The translations under genes and the position numbers were made by a program. Shown here piece after piece: positions 1-11,500 of a DNA stretch of 64,000 nt. Position 1 is the first letter of the stretch. The number at the start of each line of letters is the position of its first letter. Source of the stretch: Punica granatum. Taxonomy: Eukaryota > Streptophyta > Magnoliopsida > Myrtales > Lythraceae. The notes under the pieces were generated by a model. It was given only the letters and a program-made list of their open reading frames with translations, was not told the origin of the DNA and searched no databases. The stretch covers positions 25,518,274 to 25,582,273 of the forward strand of contig NC_045129.1 in the NCBI RefSeq assembly GCF_007655135.1, written 5' to 3'.

Positions 1-582
1 CTAAAATTTTCTCGCTGAAAAGACACTAATTTCACACATAGCAAAAACTTTCCCGAAATCGTGCAAAATAGTACAAAATGACAGGTTCGCCCTGACCAAA
101 CCGTGCAATCAAATGCGGTCAAGCTATTGACAGGATGATGTTAAACCGTGGGGGCACACTCAAGAACTGACAGTTCATTGATTGCCCATTGTATGAATTT
201 TTACAGTTTGCTCAAATTCTGATCAAATTACATGCAAGTTGCTATTCCTTCGTTCGCCTTCTCGGTCGAGGATACTCCTAACTGAGCTGGGTCCTAAGTT
301 TCACCTTGATCATCAATTGAACTTGGGCCGATCTGCTTACATCATTTACATTTATTAGTACTTAAATATATTTACAAAGTACTAAACATGTGAGCATAAG
401 TAATATATTATTCGTAAAATTTTAGTGCTCTTTGAACAGATGTTCGTAAGAAATCACCCACTAATTGAATACCAAATGTAAACCAGATTTAGTAATCCTA
501 GTTGTAATGGTCCTTCGATACTTTTATAAAGCATTAAACATTTGAATATACTACTTAACGGTATGTGCATTGTAAGTGAAGC
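1..582. other. AT-rich intergenic DNA, no gene seen
   Basis: There is no open reading frame of useful length and no recognisable domain. The first 330 bases are of mixed composition and the rest is AT-rich. The sequence does not visibly match the other repeats in the window. Confidence 0.5.
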
Positions 583-697
583 ATATCTATCTATATTATT
601 AAGTAAAATTGACTTGAATCGCAGTAACTGCACTTCAATTAATGTCTTGGAAAAAGTTTAAAAAATAAATACTTTTTCAAAATGATAAAAATTATTA

Positions 698-905
698 TGA
701 GATACGCTATATCTTGCAAATAAGTCGATAATATCTCGAGATATACTTTGTAATATATTTTGTTACTATGATCCTCTAGATTAGGCATCCTTTGATATTT
801 AGAATTAGTTTTTGTTTCCTCTTATACATTAGAGAGGACTTGTATATCTTGTAATCTCTTGAACGTTAATCAATAGAACGTTGGATACAATTCTCTATCT
901 TATCA
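698..905 (+). repeat. 5' LTR of copia-1
   Basis: It begins TGAGATA and ends TATCA, immediately followed by the primer-binding site. It matches 5696-5890 plus 6316-6329. The bases TTATTA preceding TG are also shared by both copies, so the true edge may lie a few bases upstream. Confidence 0.85.
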
Positions 906-920
906 TGGTATCAGAGCAAG
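906..920 (+). other. Primer-binding site of copia-1
   Basis: TGGTATCAGAGC directly abuts the 5' LTR. This is the usual plant retrotransposon sequence complementary to the 3' end of initiator methionine tRNA, used to prime minus-strand DNA synthesis. Confidence 0.85.
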
Positions 921-964
921 GTTTTCGAGAAAACCACTAAGACCGAAAATATGTTTGAGACAGG

Positions 965-1850
965 ATGATGAGGAATGAAGACAAAACTGAAGATTCTGGG
1001 AAAGGGATGCAGCTTTCAGCGATATTCAAGATTGGAGCTTCAGATTTGACAGGACTGCATATCACTTCATGTCTTCTTAATGGAGATAACTATTTGACAT
1101 GGTCGAGAGTGATGAGAATTGCACTCACGGCCAAAGGAAAATTGGGGTTCGTGGAAGGCGAAGTCCCGAAGCCACCAGTAGGAGACCCGAATCTAGAGAG
1201 CTGGGAGATGTGCAACTCCCTTGTGTTGGCATGGATATTCAACGGGTTAGAGAAAGAGCTTCAATCGAGTGTTGCCTACGCTACTGAAGCGAAGACTCTT
1301 TGGGATGATCTCAAGAAGAGATATTCACAAGGGAATGAGATGAGGATTTATCAATTGAAGTCAGAAATCAGTACATACAGGTAAGAAGGGAAGACGATTC
1401 AAAGATGCTACTCGGGCATCAAGACACTGTGGGATGAGCTCGAAAACTATCTCAAGTCGCCAAGATGTTCGTGTGATGCAGCAGCTCGTTATACAGCCCA
1501 GAAAGAGAAGGAGAAAACATACTAGTTTTTTATGGGGGTTGGATGAGCAATTTCAAGGAGTACAGTCTGACATACTCAGGGCCGAGCCCTTACCTTTGAT
1601 GAGCAAGGTTTATCAGATGATTTCAGAGGAGGAGAAGCAACACATCGTGGCTTGTTCTAGGGATGTTGCACACACGCCCGAAGGAGGAGCTGAAATTGGG
1701 GCTTTCGTAGCTAGAAGTGGGAGCGAGAATAGGAAAGGGCAGAGGTGGACAACAGAAGGGAAACCAATATGCAACCACCGTGGCCGACCAGGACATGTCA
1801 AGAGCTCTTGTTGGGCTCTCCATGGACAACCTGCAAATGGAAACAACTGA
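965..1850 (+). pseudogene. copia-1 gag remnant
   Basis: The open stretch at 965-1384 encodes a copia Gag N-terminus: LNGDNYLTWSRVMRIAL followed by a region ending KTLWDDLKKRYSQGN, a pattern of the UBN2/Retrotran_gag families. A TAA at 1382-1384 ends it, and the remainder continues in other frames to about 1850. The nucleocapsid zinc knuckle can still be read (C-N-H-R-x4-H-x5-C, near 1768-1810), but the second zinc-binding cysteine is arginine. Gag normally packages the element RNA into virus-like particles. This copy cannot make a normal Gag. Confidence 0.75.
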
Positions 1851-2159
1851 GGGAAAGGGAAGAAATCGAGAGGCCAAGGGAAACAAACCTCAGGACGGTG
1901 GAGAGGATCGGGGCAATGAAATGGAGGATGGTTGGCTGTGGCTAACGCTGCACAGGAAGGGACACCAGCGGCATCCAGTGGCGGCGCCACAAGCTAATCC
2001 TCGGGAGGAATCAAACAGTGGGTTGGAGGAAACCCTCATTCGGGTTGAGCTAGAGGAAACCCTCATTCGGGTCTATCTAATACTATCCATGAAGGAAGGG
2101 TTCCGAGCAGTATAGGGAATTCATTCTCAGGCTTGTCCAACACATAGTTCAAGACTCTA

Positions 2160-3628
2160 TTGAATATCATCGCAGCTCACGAAGGACAGAATGAACCACT
2201 TGTCGGTAATAACAATTCCATTTCTGTTGAGAGAAATGAATGGATAATTGATATTGGTGCCTCGAGGCAAATGACAGGATATGTGGATTGTTTGGATGAT
2301 TTAAGATCGATTGATTATAAAATCCCCAATTATATTCCTAACGGGAATTCTACTCAAGCAACGAGTACAAGACCGTTCGACTTGGAGACTCATTTGTTTT
2401 GCAGGATGACTTGTTTGTGCCAACATTTAACTGTAATTTGACCTCGGTTGGTCAACTAAGCAAGGACATGGATTATTTTGTGAATTTATTACCTGAGCTA
2501 TGCCTTATATAGGACCGCATCTCAAAGAGGACGGTTGGACTAGGTGAGCTCCGAAGGGGGGTATACTACTTGCAATGGGTGGCATCTTCGACTTTGGCAT
2601 ATCAGGCACTAGGAGTAGGCTCAGGAGACATTTAGCATAAATGTCTTGGGCATCCATCAAGTGGTATCAGAATTAAAGAAATTAATTTTGATTCTAGTTG
2701 CATGAGAAATAAGAATTGTGATGTATGTCTTCGGGCTAAACATACTCGTTTATAGTTCAATTTAAGTTCGAATAAAGCTCAGTCTCCATTCCATCATGTG
2801 CATTGTGATATATGGGGTCCTTATAGAGAGAAAACTATCTCTGAAGCAAGCTATTTTCTAACTATTGTGGATGATCATAGCCGGGCATTATGGTTATATA
2901 TGTTGAGAGACAAGTCGAAGGCGAAAGGAAGTTTGATTGGTTTTTGTAATTTAATTAAAAACCAATTTGGAACAATGGTGAAGGTAGTTCGAAGTAGGAT
3001 TATATATCAGACATCTTGTACAAATACTCCAAAACAAAATGGAAGGGTCGAGAGAAAGTATAGACATATTCTTAATATTGCACTTGCATTGTTGTTTCAA
3101 ACATCTCTTCCAACACGTTTCGAGGGAGAGAATGTTGCGATAGCAACATATTTGGTTAATATAATGCCAACACAAGTACTAGGGGGTAAGAGTCCTTATG
3201 AGATTCTTTTCCAGAGGAAGCCAAATTACTCGAACCTGCGAGTATTTGGATCCTTATGTTATGCTCACCATCGACCACGTGATAGGGACAAATTTGCGGA
3301 CAGATCTTGTAGATGTATTTTTGTAGGTTACCCTCATGGGAAGAAAGGGTGGCGGGTGTTCGATTTGGAAAAAGAATATTTCTTTGTTTTGAGGGACATT
3401 CGATTTTGTGAGAGTGAGTTTCCATTTGAGGGAATTGGTCGTCCTACAATGATCGTCGAGAATCCTTTGTTTCTCAATCACATATGGAACAAGGAGGACA
3501 TTGAAGAAGAGGGGGAGCTGGATGAAATTCGGGATGATAGTGAAAGAACCCGATTGAATCGGACTAGGTTATCATTAGAGGAGCAAGAAAGGGCTTTTCA
3601 TATATCGAGCCCAAGAACAAATAATTAG
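2160..3628 (+). pseudogene. copia-1 protease and integrase remnant
   Basis: A protease-like segment near 2240-2290 reads IIDIGASRQMTG; the usual active-site D-(S/T)-G-A is here D-I-G-A. After several stops, the GAG-pre-integrase HHCC zinc region can be followed at about 2636-2760. The integrase core runs from 2798: H-C-D-I-W-G-P holds the first catalytic Asp and TIVDDHSRALW follows. The segment that normally carries the second catalytic Asp (the DNGTEF block) is deleted after KVVRS near 2996. NGRVERKYRHIL, with the catalytic Glu, and the C-terminal region with VFGSLCYAHHRPRDRDKF remain. Integrase inserts the DNA copy; this one lacks a catalytic residue. Confidence 0.78.
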
Positions 3629-4107
3629 GTTGGGTCAGTTGAGCAAATGGCGGACAGCCTGCGACCAAGCGAACCCAGCGGACCTAGTGGATCAGTAGAA
3701 GAAAGGGACGGAGATGCATTGCACAATACGTGACCTAATAGGCTTAGCAAAACAGAGGAAACTGGAGCCTGAGGTAAGCAGCCCGGTTCGCGGCCAGTAA
3801 ATTCCAATAGGCCTTGGGAGAACCTAGACACCATGAATCTATCCAGCCCAGGCCGGATGCAAAGCCTAAAAGGCCATCCCATTAGGCCCGACAAACTGAG
3901 ATTCATTAGAATTTTTTGACTGATCAGACTGGTCGGGACAGGGGAACGGTAGTTTCATGACGATCGAGTAGAGAAATTTTGGCGCCAAGACATCTGAGAG
4001 ATTTTGTTGATCATAAAAATAAGGATTTTTTTACTCACATTGCCACCCATTACCCTCCTTGCTCACTCATTCCGCCGAAATCATGAGGTACGCCTCATCC
4101 TATTGAG
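3629..4107 (+). other. copia-1 pol spacer between integrase and reverse transcriptase
   Basis: In copia elements a poorly conserved linker joins integrase to reverse transcriptase. Here it is riddled with stops and no domain can be read. It lies wholly inside copia-1. Confidence 0.6.
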
Positions 4108-5560
4108 ATGTATCTAGCTCGTGTTGTTTCTTCCAATTTTGATTTATCGTACCAGGCTGCTATTGGTTCGAATGTCGAACCTAAAGCATATCGGGAGGCG
4201 GCTCGTGATTCTAGATGGAGAACAGCAATGGCGGAAGAGATACGAGCCCTAGAGATAAACCAGACCTGGACATTGGAGATTTTTCCTCCTAGCAAGCGAC
4301 CCATAGACTGTAAATGGGTGTTCAAGATAAAACGACAAGCAAATGGAAGTGTTGAGCGCTATGAGGCATGCCTGGTTGCCAAGGGATTCGCTCAAGTATA
4401 AGGTATTGATTTTCATGAGACTTTTGCCCCCGTAGCAAAATTAGTAGTGGCAGGGGGATGGGAAATGCATCGGATGGATGTGAAGAATACTTTCCCACAT
4501 GGAAATCTGGATGAGGAAATATATATGAAACTGCTATCGGGTTTCTCTTCGCATAAAGAAGGGGTAGTTTGTCGTCTCAAAAAGTCTATATATGGTCTTC
4601 AACAGGCTTCTCACAACTGGTACTCTAAGTTTGCCGATGCCTTGAGAAGATATGGATTTCAACAGTCGGGTGCCGATCATTCTTTACTCACTTTTTCAAA
4701 AGGAGATATATTTATAAGAGTTCTTGTCTACATGGATGATCTCATTGTGGTCGGTAACAACACTGCTCATTGTGTCTCTTTTAACAAATATCTTCATTAG
4801 TGTTTCCGGATTAAAGATCTTGGCCCATTGAAGTATTTTTTGGGAATTGAGGTGACTCGTACTGGTTTAGGCCTCTTCTTATTTCAGAGGAAGTATGCGC
4901 TTGATTTTCTCACTGAATGCGACATGCTGGGGTCTCGACCCTCTTACATTCCTATGGAGCAAAATCATGGACTTTCTGCCACTTTAGGTCCACAAGTTAA
5001 GGATGCCAGCAGATACAGACGCTTAATCGGTCGATTAATTTATCTAACTATTACCAAACTTGATTTGAGCTATTCGGTTCACGTATTGGCGCAATTCATG
5101 CAGGATCCACATCAACCTCATTGGGATGCAGCCATGAGAGTTGTACAATATTTGAAGCAGTCTCCTAGACAATGAATTTTTATATAGCCCAACTCTCTGG
5201 ATCTTTTAGCCTATTGTGATTCGGATTGGGCTAGTTGTCATATGACTAGAAAATCAGTTACGGGATATGTCATTGCACTTGGAGGATCGCCAGTTTCATG
5301 GAAGACCAAGAAACAGACTACAGTTTCTCGTTTGTCTGCAGAGACTGAATATAGAGCTATGGCTACAACTATGAGCGAAATAATTTGGCTATGGAGTTTG
5401 TCAAGTTCACTTGGAGTCAAGATGAATCATGTGACACGATTATTCTATGACAATTAGGCTGCTTTACACATTTGTGACTAATCCAGTGTTTTACGAGAGG
5501 ACTAAGCATATAAAGATCAACTGACACTTCATTTGTTAACACATCTAGTCTCGAATCATT
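4108..5560 (+). pseudogene. copia-1 reverse transcriptase and RNase H remnant
   Basis: The RVT_2 domain is broken into at least three open stretches (4108-4401, 4447-4800, 4828-5175). Readable landmarks are WTLEIFPPSKRPIDCKWVFK, the MDVKNTFPHGNLDEEIYM block and the catalytic VYMDD box near 4729-4743, which is intact. RNase H follows at 5200-5460 with AYCDSDWA and SAETEYRAM. Stops lie near 4399, 4798, 5173 and 5455. Reverse transcriptase and RNase H together copy the RNA genome into DNA; the breaks rule out a working polyprotein. Confidence 0.82.
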
Positions 5561-5680
5561 GCCATTGCACATGTCTCTACCAAGCTACAGCTCACAGATA
5601 TATTCACAAAGGCATTGGGTTGAGACCGTTTTATGTTTCTTCTTGGCAAGTTGGGCATTCAACAATCTCATGCTCCAACT

Positions 5681-6329
5681 TGAGGGGGATTATTATGAGA
5701 TATGCTATATCTTGCAAATAAGCCGATAATATCTTGAGATATACTTTGTAATATCTTTTGTTACTATGATCCTCTAGATTAGGCATCCTTTGATATTCTA
5801 TAATTAGTTTTTGTTTCCTCTTATACAGTAGAGAGGACTTGTATATCTTGTAATCTCTTGAACGTTAATCAATAGAACGTTGGATACAATGGGTTTTTAC
5901 CCCAAATGACCCATGGTTTACGCGTTTTGTCAAATCTATCTTATACTTTTTTTTATCAGATATATCTCATGGTTCACATTTTGCTCGGAATCTATCCCGC
6001 CGTTTTTGTTGTCCGTTAATGAAACGTTAGTAGGCTCTAAATATATCTCGTTGTTTCAATTTTGTCCCAAATCTATCATATGATTTTAATTATTTCCTCA
6101 AAAGTATCTTATGATTTTAATTTTTTTCTCAAATCTATCCCGGATAAAAGGGGTTACTGTAGCAAAACGGGTAGACGTTGATGGAGATATAATTGCGGGA
6201 TAGATTTGAAGTAAAATGTAAAAGATGGGATATAATTGACAAAAAAAACATATGATAGATTTAACAAAACGCGTAAACCATGGGCCATTGGGGGTAAAAA
6301 CCCCTTGAATACAATTCTCTATCTTATCA
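5681..6329 (+). repeat. Polypurine tract and MITE-split 3' LTR of copia-1
   Basis: TGAGGGGGAT at 5681-5690 is the plus-strand primer tract. The LTR then runs from about 5696 to 5890, is interrupted by the MITE at 5891-6304, and resumes at 6305-6329 with TACAATTCTCTATCTTATCA, the same end as the 5' LTR. Confidence 0.85.
5891..6304. mobile_element. Mutator-type MITE with GGGTTTTTACCCC ends (MITE-A)
   Basis: This 414-bp element has terminal inverted repeats GGGTTTTTACCCC / GGGGTAAAAACCCC. The inversion continues inward past the phrases ATGGTTTACGCGTTTTG and CAAAACGCGTAAACCATG. It is flanked by TTGGATACAAT and TTGAATACAAT, an approximately 11-bp direct repeat with one mismatch; the uninterrupted sequence is seen in the 5' LTR of the same retroelement. 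A target duplication of 9-11 bp is the Mutator superfamily signature. It has no coding capacity. Confidence 0.85.
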
Positions 6330-6448
6330 AAAACAATACTATTGAATCATAATAAATGCACTTCAATTAATGTATTTGAAAACGTATAAAAAGTAAATAC
6401 TAACTCAAAATTATAAAAATAATACTAATGAAACATACAATATTTTTT

Positions 6449-7129
6449 TGAGAAAATTGCACCATGTATCCAAACATTTATATATTATCTTAGTTTTATC
6501 CTAACATCGATTCTTTTCTAAGATATCCTAACGTTAATGTTTTCGTGTCAAATTTATTCCGCCGTAAATATTCCGTCCATTTTTAACGGAAATGCTGACG
6601 TAACGCGTTAATTGCTTGACAGTGCTTACGTGGAGAGTATGTGGATCCCAATACAAGGAAAAAAATAACACTATGTATCCCAACCTTTTAATATTTTTAC
6701 AATTTTATCCCAACCTTTTAGTTTTTTCTCAATTTTATCCAAATCTTTTCATAATTTCTCAAATTTATCTTGTTGGGATAATATTGAGAAAACAATAAAG
6801 GATTCGGATAAAACTGAGAAACTATAAAAATGTTAGGGTAAAATTAAGAAAGCATCAAAATGTTATGATAAAACTGAGAAACAACAAAATGGTTGGAATA
6901 TATGATGTAATTTTTTTTCTTTATATCGAGTCCCACACACTCTCCTCGTTAGCTACGTCAAGCAATTAACTCGTCACGTCAGCATTTCCGTAAAAAAATG
7001 GACAGAACTTTTACGGCAATATAGATTTGAAACCAGACCATTAACGTTAGAATACCTCAGAAAAAAAATTAACGTTGAGATAAAACTAAGATAACGTGTA
7101 GAGGTTGGGATATATGAAGTTATTTTCCC
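6449..7129. mobile_element. Large foldback MITE, Mutator-like (MITE-B)
   Basis: This 681-bp element has ends (GAGAAAATTGCACCATGTAT, and the reverse complement of ATATATGAAGTTATTTTCCC) that begin an inverted repeat spanning most of its length. It is flanked by a perfect 9-bp duplication, ATATTTTTT, at 6440-6448 and 7130-7138. At its centre (about 6651-6921) lies a second, related inverted repeat with similar terminal phrases, so the structure is probably an element within an element. It contains the paired core motifs TAACGG...GCTGACG and ACGTGG shared with other MITEs here. Confidence 0.75.
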
Positions 7130-7265
7130 ATATTTTTTCTATTAAAAGCAAGCAAAAACAAATCATTAAAATCAATGAAACTATAATTTTCATCAATGCA
7201 TTTGAAAAGGTATAAAAAGACAAATACTATTCAAAATTATAAAATAACAGTGACAAAAAAATACA

Positions 7266-7830
7266 ATATCTTTTTTAAATAAAAAATAAACAAAAATGAA
7301 TCATTAAAATTAATTAAATTTTAAAATTTTACTAAAAAAATATAATATTAAGAAATAAAATACATTAATCAAACTGTATCGGACACGTTCAATTTTATTA
7401 AAATAATATTTACATTTTATATATAAAATTGATGATCATGTTAGAATATTGAAATTAATAATATATATAAATTATTATTATTAACATCATAAATGCTTAT
7501 ATATTATACAAAATATGCATATATATAATTAAAAATAAGCATGTGCAATGCACAAAACTATTAGTTCAAAAATTATTGTTAATGAATCATTAAAGTTAAG
7601 AAAAATTTTAAAATTTTAGCAAAAAGTATATAATATTAAGAAATGAATTTTATAAACAAAATTGTATTGGACACTTTCAACTTTCTTAGAATAATATTTG
7701 CATTTAGGATTTTAGGATTTAGGGTTTGAAATTAATAATATATGTAACTCATTATAGTTAACATAATAAATACTTAAATACTATACAAAATGCATGTAAA
7801 CAATTAAAATATGGTTGTGCAATGCATGGG
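7266..7830 (+). repeat. Two diverged direct copies of an AT-rich unit, each ending in a hairpin
   Basis: The unit at 7285-7564 (AATGAATCATTAAAATTAA ... CATGTGCAATGCACA) is repeated at about 7578-7828 (AATGAATCATTAAAGTTAA ... TTGTGCAATGCATGGG). Each copy ends in a GTGC-AAT-GCAC/T hairpin like the Helitron-type ends at 8041 and 33302. This suggests nested or tandem Helitron-like ends. Confidence 0.5.
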
Positions 7831-8523
7831 ATGATCAAACACCAAATTACTATTGAATCGTAAAACTTACTCTCATTGTAATTAAAAATTATTCTGACTT
7901 TTGCACAAAAGTTACTTTACTTTATTTTATTGTTTCAATTTTACATTAGATAATGAAAAATATTATTATTCTAAATTAGAAAATTTATCATTCTAATTGT
8001 GATGAATTAAAATAACATGATTACCAATATATAAAAATCAACATGTGTAACGCATGGGATAGAGCCCTAGTTTTTACATTATTTTAACTTTCATACTGCA
8101 ATTAATGCAGCTAAAGGAAAATCTTACAGGAATACATGTATTCTGCTTAAAATACTGCTAATTGTAAAGAAGATCTTCGTTAGGTCATAAACATTTGTTA
8201 GCTTAATTTGTAATTATTGCACAACAAATTTAAAGCCTGTTAAGTTGAAAATATTACCAAAATTGAATTAATTATTCAATTGAAATAGGTAATTACGAGA
8301 ATGCTTTCTATTTGTGAATGAAGTTTTTACATTCCACTCAAGTATGGCTTTACATATTAAGTAAGATACAAACAAACATGCAAGTTGAGAAGATAAAAAA
8401 TAAAATCCAAAACAAATTTAATCTTCTCACAACTCCACAATTAAAATGCAGAGTCATTAATAATAAGATAAATAGTTATCAAATAAAAGGAATGAGAATG
8501 AAGTGCCGAATGTAAGTACGATG
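7831..8523. other. AT-rich intergenic DNA, no gene seen
   Basis: This is low-complexity AT-rich sequence with one Helitron-like hairpin end (8041-8070). A short open frame at 8318-8515 is Lys/Ile/Asn-rich, as expected by chance in AT-rich DNA. Confidence 0.5.
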
Positions 8524-11500
8524 TTATCATCCATCTATATATTAGTAAAATTAATTTGGGTGTATAAAATGGATACATAATAAATGCAATAAAAATGGGT
8601 GCATAATAAATGCAATAAAAAACACTAATTACAATTAAAATGAGTGCAAAAGAAATGTACCTCTCTTACTTTAACTTGGGTGGATAAAATGGACGCATAA
8701 TAAATGCAATAAAATGAGTGCATAAAAAAATATGCCTCTTTTACTAACTACAAGAAACTAACTTGGATGCATGATGAAAAGGAAAATACATTTATGATCG
8801 AATAAAAAGGTAAAGAATAACTTATTAATTACTAAATGACAAAGTGGTATTAATTAAGAAAGAAAATCCATAGATGGGAATGTAAGAAAGGAATTGAAAA
8901 TAAAGTCATATCTTACTCTTTCAAATGAAATAATAAACTCCCGCCAGCAAACTTCAATTATTGAAAGTGAAAAGGAAAATGATTTTATGGCTGAATATAA
9001 AAGAATGCGTTAGTAAAATTTACTTGGGTGTATAAAATGGGTGTATAGTAAATGCAGTAAAAATTGATGCATAATAAATGTGAGGGTGTTGCTACCACGG
9101 CTATCTAGTAAAAACAATCACCACAGTTATTTTTTTCCTATCTGTTAGATTTCCTTACGTAAGATCTTGGCCATACACGTGTCTAAGATCTTTTAACCTT
9201 AACATTCATCCCCTTATAATTTGACTATCGGTATTTTCAACCATGCATCTTCTTGTCGACGTTCAGTCTCGCCCGTGAACGAGTTGGATCCGCTTTGATA
9301 TTAAACCGAACTGAAATGTACTGATTCAATCAAATTAAAAACAGTTGATTTACTTAAAAAAGAAATATTAAACAAAACAAACACTAAAAACCATCTTCTC
9401 TTTCTACTCTTGCAATTAAACAAGAATAAAATCCCCCAAACTGAAAGAAAAATTCAATTTCGTCGGAGAATTGCATTGATGGCTCAATAAGGAATTTATT
9501 ATACACGATCGATCGACAAACACACATAGGACCGGATCGTCGGCCAACTAACGCGAGGAGGTCGAAATAATAATCTAGTGAATGATATATGATCAATATT
9601 ATATGATGATTTAACACAGGTTTTATGGGTGATCTGTTGAGGAGGTGGAGGGGGAAGAAGATAATGTTCGTGGGGAATTCAGTGAGCCTCGACATGTGGG
9701 GATCGTTTGTCTTGCAAATCCACTTGTCGGTGCCCAATTCCAAGAAATCAAACGCGTAGAGGGACTTAAAAATTCTAATCAGCTAAGAATACCCAAAATC
9801 CAGTCCCGACAAGAAATTGAATCTCGTCGGAGTGGGCTGGCGCCAGAGCCGGGGCAGGACCGACGGTCGAGAGGCGGTACTGAGCGTTTGACGAGATTAA
9901 AATTTTCTTTTAATTTTAAGAATTTGACGAGACTGAAATTTTCTTTCGTATTTAAGAATTTAACAAGATTGATTTTTTTTTAATTTGGGGAATTTGGTTC
10001 TTGTTCAATTGGGAGTGTACGAACAGAAGATGGTTTTATGTTTGTTTAGTCTTTACTTATTATTATATTTTCTAATTAATTAGATTATTTTTTATTTGAT
10101 TCAATGGGTACATTTTCCATTCGATTTAATATGAAACAGATTCGGCAAGTTCATGAGCGAGATCAAGCGTTAACGAGAAGATAGGTAGTCGAAAATATCA
10201 ATAGTTAAATTATAAGGGGGTCAATATTAAGGTTAAAAAATCTTGGACGCATGTATGGCCAAGATCTTACGTAATGAAATCTAACGATAGGCAAAACAAC
10301 CGTGGTGGTTATTTTTGCTAGCTAGTCGTAGTAGAATCTCGAATAAATGCAATAAAAGAAACTAATTACAATTAAAATGAGTGCATAGGAAATGTACTAC
10401 TCTTACTTTAACTTGGGTGTATAAAATGGGTGCATAAAAAATGTGCCTATCTTACTAACTACAATTAAAAGAAACTGACTTGGGTGCATAATGAAAAGGA
10501 AAATACATTTTATGGTCGAATGAAAAAAAAGTAATAAATAAGTAATAAATCGGTAATTGGCGAAGTTTTATTAATCAAGAAAGAAAATATAGGCCTATGA
10601 TACTCTTCCAAATGAAATAGTAAATGTCCATCTTCCAATTTCAATAGATTGACAGGAAAAAAAAAAGGAAAATGATTTTATGGCATAATATAACAGAAAC
10701 GAATGATAAATCCCCACCTTCCAAATTGAATATTTTGTAAATTAAAGAGAAAAATAATTTTATGTAGATTAAAAAAGAGAAATGAATAATAAATGGACGC
10801 CTTACAATTAAAAAATCCAATTATATATACAGAGGCTCACACTATAAACCAACATGCAATGTAAAGCGTTATTAATTAAGCCAGAAAATCAACCAATTCT
10901 AATTTGCTCATTTCATGAAATATAAGAAAGGAAGTGAAACAGAAAAAAAAATAACATATTTTCACTCTTTCAAAATAAATAACAAATGCCCGCCTTCCAA
11001 TTTGATTAGATTGAAAAATAAAAAGGAAAATAATTTTATGCTCTAATAAAAAGTAAAGAAATGAAAAATGAATGTTCCCCTTCCAAATTGAATAAATTGG
11101 AAAATAAAAAGAAAATAATTTCTAGTTAAATCCAAAAAGTGAATAGTGAGTAATTAGTCATTAAATGGCAAGGTGTTATTAATTAAGGAAGAAAATCAAC
11201 CAATTCCAATCTGCCCATTTCATGAAATATAGGAAATGAATTGAAAAGAAAATAGAAGCATGTCTTACTCTTTCAAAGAATAATAAATGATTGTCTTCCA
11301 ATTTGAATAGATTAGAAAATAAAAGGAAAATAATTTTATAGTTTAAATAAAAAAGAAACAAATAATAAATATCCGCCTTCCTATTTGAATAGATTGGAAA
11401 ACTAAAAATAATAATATTATTGGTCGATTAAAAAAACGAACAATAAATGCATGAACAACAAATGCCCGCCTTGTCCAAATTGAAAAATCAACTATATATA

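Larger units (their letters stand above)
698..6329 (+). mobile_element. Decayed Ty1/copia LTR retrotransposon (copia-1)
   Basis: The element has two similar LTRs of about 210 bp, a primer-binding site directly after the first, a purine-rich tract before the second, and remnants of gag, protease, integrase, reverse transcriptase and RNase H in copia order. The LTRs differ at about 7-8 positions outside the MITE that interrupts the second one. The coding part is far more damaged, with several stops, frameshifts and deletions. No clear 5-bp target duplication was found, so the outermost bases are uncertain by a few nucleotides. Confidence 0.85.
583..8070 (+). mobile_element. Helitron-like non-autonomous composite, split by nested insertions
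   Basis: The left side begins with an ATCTATCTATATTATTAAG-type sequence that recurs, diverged, near 8530 and 22856. The right side ends with a short hairpin (ATGTG-TAA-CGCAT) followed by CCCTAG then T at 8061-8071. Plant Helitrons typically begin with TC, end with a hairpin a few bases before CTRR, and insert between A and T. Internal AT-rich units with the phrase aataaatgca recur on both sides of the copia insertion, so the flanks once formed one sequence. No Rep/helicase is present. The 5' boundary and the unity of the element are inferred. Confidence 0.33.

Noticed and set aside
691..6334. A 5-bp target duplication for copia-1
   Set aside because: Only A-rich or TTATTA-like similarity is found at the edges, too simple to call.
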